Below, piece after piece: positions 45,201-48,595 of a DNA stretch of 48,595 bases; the stretch's first letter is position 1; the number at the start of each line of letters is the position of its first letter. The stretch is from an uncultured Muribaculaceae bacterium (GTDB lineage: Bacteria; Bacteroidota; Bacteroidia; Bacteroidales; Muribaculaceae), in contig CAJUIW010000002.1 of NCBI GenBank assembly GCA_910586895.1, positions 243,906 to 292,500 on the forward strand, given 5' to 3'. The translations under genes were made by a program, and so were the position numbers. The notes beneath the pieces are model-generated. The model was given only the letters and a program-made list of their open reading frames with translations, did not search any database and had not been told where the DNA came from.

Positions 45201-45755
45201 TGGCTGATGTTCAAGAACAAGAAGCGCAATATGATCGACAGCATGTCGGTGGAGATGATGATACGCGATTCGAAGCTGATGGTCTACCCCTTCATGGTGG
45301 ATATGGACCGCTACCGTTTCGGCATAAGCGGCTCCAACGATGCCGCCATGAATCTGAACTATCATATTGCGGTGCTGAAATCGCCCATTCCGTTCAAGTT
45401 CGGCGTGAACATCAAGGGTACGCCTGACCACCTGAAGATACGGCTGGGCGGCGCACACTTCAACGAGCGCGAGGTGGCATCGAGCCGACAGCTCACTGAC
45501 ACGGTGCGCATCAACCTGATACGTGAGATTCAGAACGTGTTCCGCTTCGGGGTGAAGAGCGGACGCCATGTGCAGCTCACCCGCTCGGAGCCGAAGTCGA
45601 CGCCGGCAGAATATGTGGTGGGCGACACGATATCGCACTCCGACTCGCTGTTCTTCATCCGCAGCGGCGTGCTGGCGCCCCCTCCTGGATGGGTTGATCC
45701 CGACAGCGTGGTGGCCGAGCCGAAGAAGTCAAAGAAGAAAAGTAAGAAAAAGTAA
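42267..45755 (+). CDS. AsmA family protein
   Basis: 1162 aa from the ATG at 42267; the frame continues to 42222 inside the upstream gene. A basic N-terminus (APRKRRR) precedes one membrane anchor (about 21-48). Then comes the AsmA N-terminal signature (LTPERLTPIVCKYGSEFLDADINAKRVELTFWSTFPRLTVEVEDLEV) and a long repetitive beta-groove region with many short LxVxxxxV strands. The AsmA C-terminal part is at about 900-1080. AsmA-like proteins form periplasmic bridges for phospholipid movement to the outer membrane. The tail is Lys-rich (KKSKKKSKKK). It shares a base with the HAD gene downstream. Confidence 0.88.
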   Translation: MTEPVDDKTPRPAAPRKRRRWLTVIKVLLGTVAALLALMLITVGVAVWILTPERLTPIVCKYGSEFLDADINAKRVELTFWSTFPRLTVEVEDLEVISRVFDKADPLQRSRIPAGADSLLSVGMFRGGINLALLPAGHINLYDVEIQRPRVNLVQLDSTMANYDIVPPSEKSEDTDTPLPSISLDRFLVSGGFPVRYRSIPDSLDVMAQMSTIDIGSDGNAVYSLKIDGKGGAGVADLRIPPMKFGVNGGIEWRPSEPSAVRLHELKIGVADVAVTLDAFVHFSDSLTVHEMTLESKDIQIRKVIDMIPGEYRGNLDKLRTNLQASLRVELLERYSPGSGRIPSLRMDLTMPKGTLEYGPLKLSRVEADVTAVIDGTTPDATVITVRRLGATGRAVDFTLSGSLRQPLSDPLVEATFDGQLEMAMLPADLLSRLPVTLRGRLSGHADAYLRQSWLTGKAFHKIRLDGELKLDDFHMAARDSSLNIYTRHAGFKLGSSSSVQVNGMKVDSLLTASLTVDTVALGIPGMQLIGKGLSMGLGSRNVSGSIDTTKINPMGASIRAERLTMRSDSDSVRVVLRDAFVKATLQRYNQESRSPLLKLESSLGAMRMADRYNRLSLRDVELNALLHPKPRPKMSARMQTVYDSIAAAHPQLSSDSIMAIARRQFSHRRVVRDSVHQTENIDFHLDNSMRSWLRLWQASGSIKAGSARMFTPYFPVRNRMEHFDVSFSTDSVNIHGVKINVGHSDFLINGSVSNISRALTSRRGSPIKVDFDIHSDSLNINDITDALMKGAVFTEKIQKGEVKIADSDNDEVINASMASHIDDSERTAFVVPSNITANLHVKANVVQFADILFQRFEGDVSAAGGAVHLNRLGAFTPMGSLAMTALYSAPDKHDVRFATGLVVRRLNLHEFLHMMPEIDSILPMLNSMEGIIDTECALTTELDSMMNFKFHTLDMAMKLSGDSLVLLDSETFRTMSKWLMFKNKKRNMIDSMSVEMMIRDSKLMVYPFMVDMDRYRFGISGSNDAAMNLNYHIAVLKSPIPFKFGVNIKGTPDHLKIRLGGAHFNEREVASSRQLTDTVRINLIREIQNVFRFGVKSGRHVQLTRSEPKSTPAEYVVGDTISHSDSLFFIRSGVLAPPPGWVDPDSVVAEPKKSKKKSKKK

Positions 45756-46504
45756 TGTACGAACATCAGATACAGCACTTTCTGCAGCGCCACGGCTACA
45801 TATGTGTGGAGCCTAAGGCGGCGCTCATAGATATGGACGGCACGCTCTACGATTCGATGCCGGGGCATGCCGATGCGTGGGTAACCATGATGGCCGAGCA
45901 GGGGATAGCGGTTGACCGCGACGAGTTCTTCCGGTTTGAGGGGCGCACGGGAGCCAGCACCATCAATATCCTGTTCAACCGCGTCTACGGACGTGATGCC
46001 ACGGCTGAAGAGGTGGAGCGCCTCTACCGGCGCAAGACTGAGCTGTTTGCCGCCATGCCTCCCGAAGGGCCTATGCCGGGCGCCATGGATATGCTTTCGT
46101 TTCTGCGTAGCGTAGGGGTAGAGTGTGTGCTTGTCACCGGCTCGGGGCAGCGCACGCTTATCGACCGCATATCGCGCGATTTCCCCGGTGTGTTTGCCCC
46201 CGGCCACATGATAACCTCGCGTGATGTCCGCCACGGCAAGCCGCATCCGGAGCCTTATTTCAAGGGTATGGACCTGATTGACCGCCGTCCTGACGAATGC
46301 ATAGTCATTGAGAACGCGCCTTTGGGGGTGGCTGCAGGCGATGCAGCCGGAGCATTCACCATTGGGGTCAGCACCGGTCCTATCCCGAAGTCAGAGCTGA
46401 CCGATGCCGGTGCCGCACTGGTGTTCGACTCCATGCAGGAGTGTGCCGAGGCTATGCCTGTGGTCATCTATGGGCTGCTTACCACGCGCCGTAATCTTAA
46501 CTGA
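45755..46504 (+). CDS. HAD-superfamily phosphatase, beta-phosphoglucomutase-like
   Basis: 249-aa hydrolase with the four HAD motifs: DMDGT (26-30, nucleophile Asp), VLVTGSG (motif II), GKPHPEPYFKG (Lys of motif III) and VIENAPLGVAAGDAAG (motif IV). The alpha-helical cap between 35 and 105 is of the beta-phosphoglucomutase/phosphatase subtype. The substrate cannot be inferred. It starts in the AsmA stop (TAATG) and is followed by aroB after 19 bp. Confidence 0.9.
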   Translation: MYEHQIQHFLQRHGYICVEPKAALIDMDGTLYDSMPGHADAWVTMMAEQGIAVDRDEFFRFEGRTGASTINILFNRVYGRDATAEEVERLYRRKTELFAAMPPEGPMPGAMDMLSFLRSVGVECVLVTGSGQRTLIDRISRDFPGVFAPGHMITSRDVRHGKPHPEPYFKGMDLIDRRPDECIVIENAPLGVAAGDAAGAFTIGVSTGPIPKSELTDAGAALVFDSMQECAEAMPVVIYGLLTTRRNLN

Positions 46505-46523
46505 CACTGAACGATTCCGCCAT

Positions 46524-47588
46524 ATGCAGGACCTTCTTTTTACCAACGAGCCTTGGACGGCTCTTGACTGCCTCGTGGAGCGTATCGGCCCCTCGGGAGT
46601 GTTTGTAGTGGTTGATGACAACACCCGCCGCTGTGTGCTGCCGCTTATGCAGCAGCGTAGCCGCTGTGTGGCTGATGCCACGGTGATAAGCATCCCTCCG
46701 GGCGAGGAGCATAAGACGGTATCGACCGTTGAGGAGGTGTGGGCCGAGCTGCAGTCAGGCGGTGCCACGCGCCACAGCCTGATAGTGAATCTTGGCGGGG
46801 GACTGGTGACTGATCTTGGCGGATTTGCCGCCGCATGCTTCAAGCGTGGCATGCGATTCGTCAACATCCCTACCTCGCTGCTGGGTGCCGTGGATGCCGC
46901 CGTAGGGGGCAAGACAGGCGTGAATTTCGGCGGATTGAAAAATGAAATAGGGGTGTTCCGCGAGGCTGATGCCGTGGTAATATCCACATGCTTTTTCTCT
47001 ACGCTCCCCACAGGCGAGCTTCAGTCGGGCTATGCCGAGATGCTGAAACATGGGCTGCTGAAGAGCCGTGAGGCCACCGCCCGTCTGCTTGACCTGCAGC
47101 TTGACGCTTCTGTTGATCCTGAGGCTCTTCTTGCATTGCTGCGCGAGAGTGTGGAGGTGAAGCGCGACATCGTGGCGCAGGACCCTACTGAGAAGGGGAT
47201 CCGCAAGGCCCTTAACCTCGGCCATACTGCCGGACATGCCTTCGAAGCTCTGGCCATGAAGCGCGCGGAGCATCTGCCGCATGGCCATGCCGTTGCTTCC
47301 GGACTTATCGTGGCGCTGGTGCTGTCGCACATGAAAGAGGGAATGGATAGCTCACTGATACACAGCCTTGCGGCATTCGTGGACCGCCATTATATAAAGC
47401 CCCGTATCACATGCGATGATTATCCCGCATTGATCGATATGATGAAGCATGATAAGAAGAACCGCCATGCCGGCGACCTGTGCTTCACGCTTCTCCGCGG
47501 TCCCGGAGAGCCGCTGATTGACCGGTTTGTGTCGGAAGAAGATATCCGTGCGGCCATAGACATAATGCGCGACCTGCTCCATATCTGA
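46524..47588 (+). CDS. aroB: 3-dehydroquinate synthase
   Basis: Second step of the shikimate pathway; converts DAHP to 3-dehydroquinate with NAD+ and a divalent metal. 354 aa from ATG 46524 (MQDLLFTNEPW). The frame is open to 46404, but that part lies inside the HAD gene and has no family resemblance. NAD-binding GGGLVTDLGGFAAACFKRG, the region IPTSLLGAVDAAVGGKTGVNFGGLKNEIGVF, and the metal ligands in GHTAGHAFE and HGHAVASG are present. It is the last clear gene of the window. Confidence 0.95.
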   Translation: MQDLLFTNEPWTALDCLVERIGPSGVFVVVDDNTRRCVLPLMQQRSRCVADATVISIPPGEEHKTVSTVEEVWAELQSGGATRHSLIVNLGGGLVTDLGGFAAACFKRGMRFVNIPTSLLGAVDAAVGGKTGVNFGGLKNEIGVFREADAVVISTCFFSTLPTGELQSGYAEMLKHGLLKSREATARLLDLQLDASVDPEALLALLRESVEVKRDIVAQDPTEKGIRKALNLGHTAGHAFEALAMKRAEHLPHGHAVASGLIVALVLSHMKEGMDSSLIHSLAAFVDRHYIKPRITCDDYPALIDMMKHDKKNRHAGDLCFTLLRGPGEPLIDRFVSEEDIRAAIDIMRDLLHI

Positions 47589-47590
47589 AT

Positions 47591-47690
47591 GCGTTACCGG
47601 TGTTACCCATGTTTCCCTGTTTCCCGAAGGGGTAACGCGGTAACATGGGAAACATCCGCAGCGCACCTGTGTCGCACCTGTAAAGGTGCG
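47591..47690. repeat. TTACC/TTTCCC mosaic and GC-rich hairpin after aroB
   Basis: GCGTTACC (47591-47598) is repeated inverted as GGTAACGC (47631-47638), with ATGTTTCCC and GGGAAACAT arms inside and after it. A 7-bp hairpin follows (CGCACCT 47673-47679, loop GTAA, AGGTGCG 47684-47690) with GTTTGTG after it, which may serve as a weak aroB terminator. Confidence 0.65.
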
Positions 47691-47703
47691 GTTTGTGATA
47701 TAG

Positions 47704-47734
47704 CCGTGGGCCGAGCTGGAAGCGAGACCCACGG
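47704..47734 (+). repeat. GA-mismatch hairpin 1
   Basis: Outer stem CCGTGGG (47704-47710) with CCCACGG (47728-47734); internal CGAG (47712-47715) opposite CGAG (47723-47726) gives two G-A mismatches flanked by C-G pairs; one more C-G pair closes the loop TGGAA. Confidence 0.8.
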
Positions 47735-47752
47735 AACCGGTGGATAGGAGAT

Positions 47753-47769
47753 GTTTTCTGAAAGAAAAC
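47753..47769 (+). repeat. TGAAA-loop hairpin, 6-bp stem
   Basis: GTTTTC (47753-47758), loop TGAAA, GAAAAC (47764-47769). Confidence 0.8.
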
Positions 47770-47796
47770 TTTATATCCCATAATCCGGCTTTGTCT

Positions 47797-47903
47797 GGTT
47801 GAAAGTTATCTTTCAGATAATTCTGTGTGGGCGTCCGTTACCGTGGGGCTCGCCCTGACAGGCTCGGCCCACGGCTACGACATGAATGAACCTTTCAGGT
47901 TCG
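47797..47903. repeat. Direct repeat A, first copy
   Basis: About 107 bp that recur, diverged, at 48102-48208. Order inside: the hairpin TTATC-TTTCA-GATAA (47806-47820), TTCTGTGTG, the large hairpin at 47841-47874, then the hairpin GAACC-TTTCA-GGTTC (47888-47902). Confidence 0.85.
47841..47874 (-). repeat. GA-mismatch hairpin 2
   Basis: Outer stem CCGTGGG (47841-47847) with CCCACGG (47868-47874); CTCG at 47849-47852 opposite CTCG at 47863-47866, that is CGAG/CGAG on the minus strand; inner CC/GG and a short loop. Confidence 0.75.
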
Positions 47904-48101
47904 CTATCCAGATGCATCACACAGCGATGGCCCTACAATTCTATGACTGGCTATTGGAGTCCGGAACGGACGGATTCTGTCTGTCAGGTGTAATAAGCCG
48001 TCCTGAAGGACTCTGTCTATATACCGCATCTATGCCCGGCACGCCGCTGACGCTCTGTACCGGGTTACATAAAAGTCGCCCTGAAGGGCTTGATAGTTAT
48101 C

Positions 48102-48208
48102 GGATTGAAAGTTATCTTTCAGATAATTCTGTGTGTGCATCCGATACCGTGGGACTCGCCCTGACGGCCTCGGCCCACGGCTAAGGCGTGAATGAAACTT
48201 TCAGGTTC
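48102..48208. repeat. Direct repeat A, second copy
   Basis: Same order as the copy at 47797-47903, offset 305 bp: TTATC-TTTCA-GATAA (48112-48126), the large hairpin (48147-48180), and GAAAC-TTTCA-GGTTC (48194-48208), in which one stem pair is now mismatched. Confidence 0.85.
48147..48180 (-). repeat. GA-mismatch hairpin 3
   Basis: Outer stem CCGTGGG (48147-48153) with CCCACGG (48174-48180); CTCG at 48155-48158 opposite CTCG at 48169-48172 (CGAG/CGAG on the minus strand); inner CC, TGAC loop, GG. Confidence 0.75.
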
Positions 48209-48266
48209 TAACCATGCGGCTTACGTAGGCATAGGGAGGAGCCTCGAAGAGGCTAATTAGGTGTAG

Positions 48267-48300
48267 CCCCATTTCGAGGCCGTCAGGCCGAGGAGTGGGG
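48267..48300 (+). repeat. GA-mismatch hairpin 4, 15 pairs
   Basis: Arms 48267-48281 and 48286-48300 pair throughout around the loop GTCA. The outer stem begins CCCCA/TGGGG and has two T-G wobbles; CGAG (48275-48278) faces CGAG (48289-48292); the inner stem is GCC/GGC. The outer and inner stems are unrelated in sequence to hairpins 1-3. Confidence 0.85.
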
Positions 48301-48394
48301 ATAAAGGCCCAATAGCTGATGAATGGCTTCGGAGATGCCTGTTTTGTTGGATAACAGCCCACTTCGAGGGCATAACTGGTTTCGATGGTTCTAT

Positions 48395-48425
48395 CCCTAC
48401 TCCTCGCTTTCAGCTCGAAGCAGGG
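48395..48425 (-). repeat. GA-mismatch hairpin 5
   Basis: Outer stem CCCT (48395-48398) with AGGG (48422-48425); CTCG at 48403-48406 opposite CTCG at 48414-48417; one closing pair and the loop TTTCA, which reads TGAAA on the minus strand, linking this class to the simple hairpins. Confidence 0.75.
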
Positions 48426-48595
48426 TTCTCCTTAATCCGCATCTTCGATGCTTACATGGCCGTGGATACCTATATACATCTGACACACAGAAATATGACT
48501 GTAGGGGCATGCCTTCGGCATGTATAGTATGCATCTGACACATCGCTCCGCGTTTTAGCGGTCGGAAGACAATCATTGTCTCTATTCAAATGTTG

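Larger units (their letters stand above)
47589..48595. repeat. Palindrome-rich non-coding region, about 1 kb
   Basis: I find no credible gene here. The region holds many short hairpins on both strands: simple ones with 4-6 bp stems and TGAA(A) or GAA loops (47753, 47806, 47888, 48000, 48078, 48112, 48240, 48439 and 48508) and five larger ones with an internal CGAG/CGAG pair (listed separately). Stems differ from copy to copy while loops stay the same. An open frame at 47825-48184 runs through the repeats and is probably spurious. No transposase is in the window. Confidence 0.85.

Noticed and set aside
46404..46523. Upstream start of aroB
   Set aside because: It lies inside the HAD gene in another frame; the conserved AroB N-terminus begins at 46524.
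47825..48184. 119-codon open frame in the terminal region
   Set aside because: It runs through both copies of the direct repeat and several hairpins, has no family resemblance, and its peptide repeats (RPEGL) follow from the palindromes. Probably not a gene.

Overview
The window looks like chromosomal DNA of a gut member of the Bacteroidales. Muribaculaceae is my best guess, from moderately high G+C combined with Bacteroidales gene content; this is inference. The evidence for the phylum is a type IX secretion protein (PorV) and a sorting-domain protein, DUF3822, DUF4919 and DUF5715 family proteins, lipoproteins with a run of acidic residues after the lipid cysteine, and repeated promoters of the Bacteroidetes type (TTG or TTTG, 19-20 bp, TAnnTTTG). 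Almost all of it is core chromosome in tightly packed, often overlapping operons.

Layout. 1-149: end of an upstream gene and a strong hairpin terminator. 150-3429 (minus): rhamnose mutarotase, DUF3822, rsmD, K+/Na+:H+ antiporter. 3501-7754 (plus): rnz, tadA, a multidomain GH29 fucosidase, a DivIC/FtsB protein and a small membrane protein. 7775-11809 (plus): coaX, an outer membrane protein, lptC and a CorC/HlyC-type protein. 11812-15067 (minus): a 7TM-HD phosphohydrolase of PgpH type, a membrane protein and DUF4919. 15152-17386 (minus): bifunctional (p)ppGpp enzyme. 17387-18942: a 23-bp tandem repeat and an AAA/DUF4143 ATPase, A/T-richer than its neighbours and probably acquired. 18961-19098 (minus): SRP RNA with its promoter. 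19179-24075 (minus): thioredoxin-fold protein, korB and korA. 24183-31087 (minus): TPR protein, beta-barrel protein, polyprenol-phosphate glycosyltransferase and pyrC. 31237-36244 (plus): Ig-like lipoprotein, rex, a FAH-like protein, porV and ispF. 36259-40337 (minus): free-standing T9SS sorting domain and metH, then tRNA-Asp. 40670-47588 (plus): LRR lipoprotein, DUF5715 peptidase-like protein, AsmA-like protein, HAD hydrolase and aroB. 47589-48595: about 1 kb without a credible gene, filled with short palindromes.

The genes serve RNA maturation (rnz, tadA, rsmD, SRP RNA), envelope building (lptC, AsmA, PorV, barrels, DivIC), nucleotide signalling (Rel, 7TM-HD), redox sensing (Rex), anaerobic carbon metabolism (KorAB), cofactors and precursors (coaX, ispF, pyrC, aroB, metH) and host-glycan use (fucosidase).

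The most unusual signals are: (1) the terminal hairpin array, in which five larger hairpins keep a CGAG/CGAG tandem G-A mismatch while their stems change by compensatory substitution, mixed with about ten simple hairpins whose stems differ but whose loops stay TGAA(A) or GAA; (2) five exact-period 23-bp repeats between the rel promoter and an ATPase-nuclease-like gene; (3) a set of promoters placed so close to start codons that the mRNAs should be almost leaderless; (4) a stand-alone T9SS sorting domain close to porV; (5) a FAH-fold protein that seems to have lost its metal ligands.
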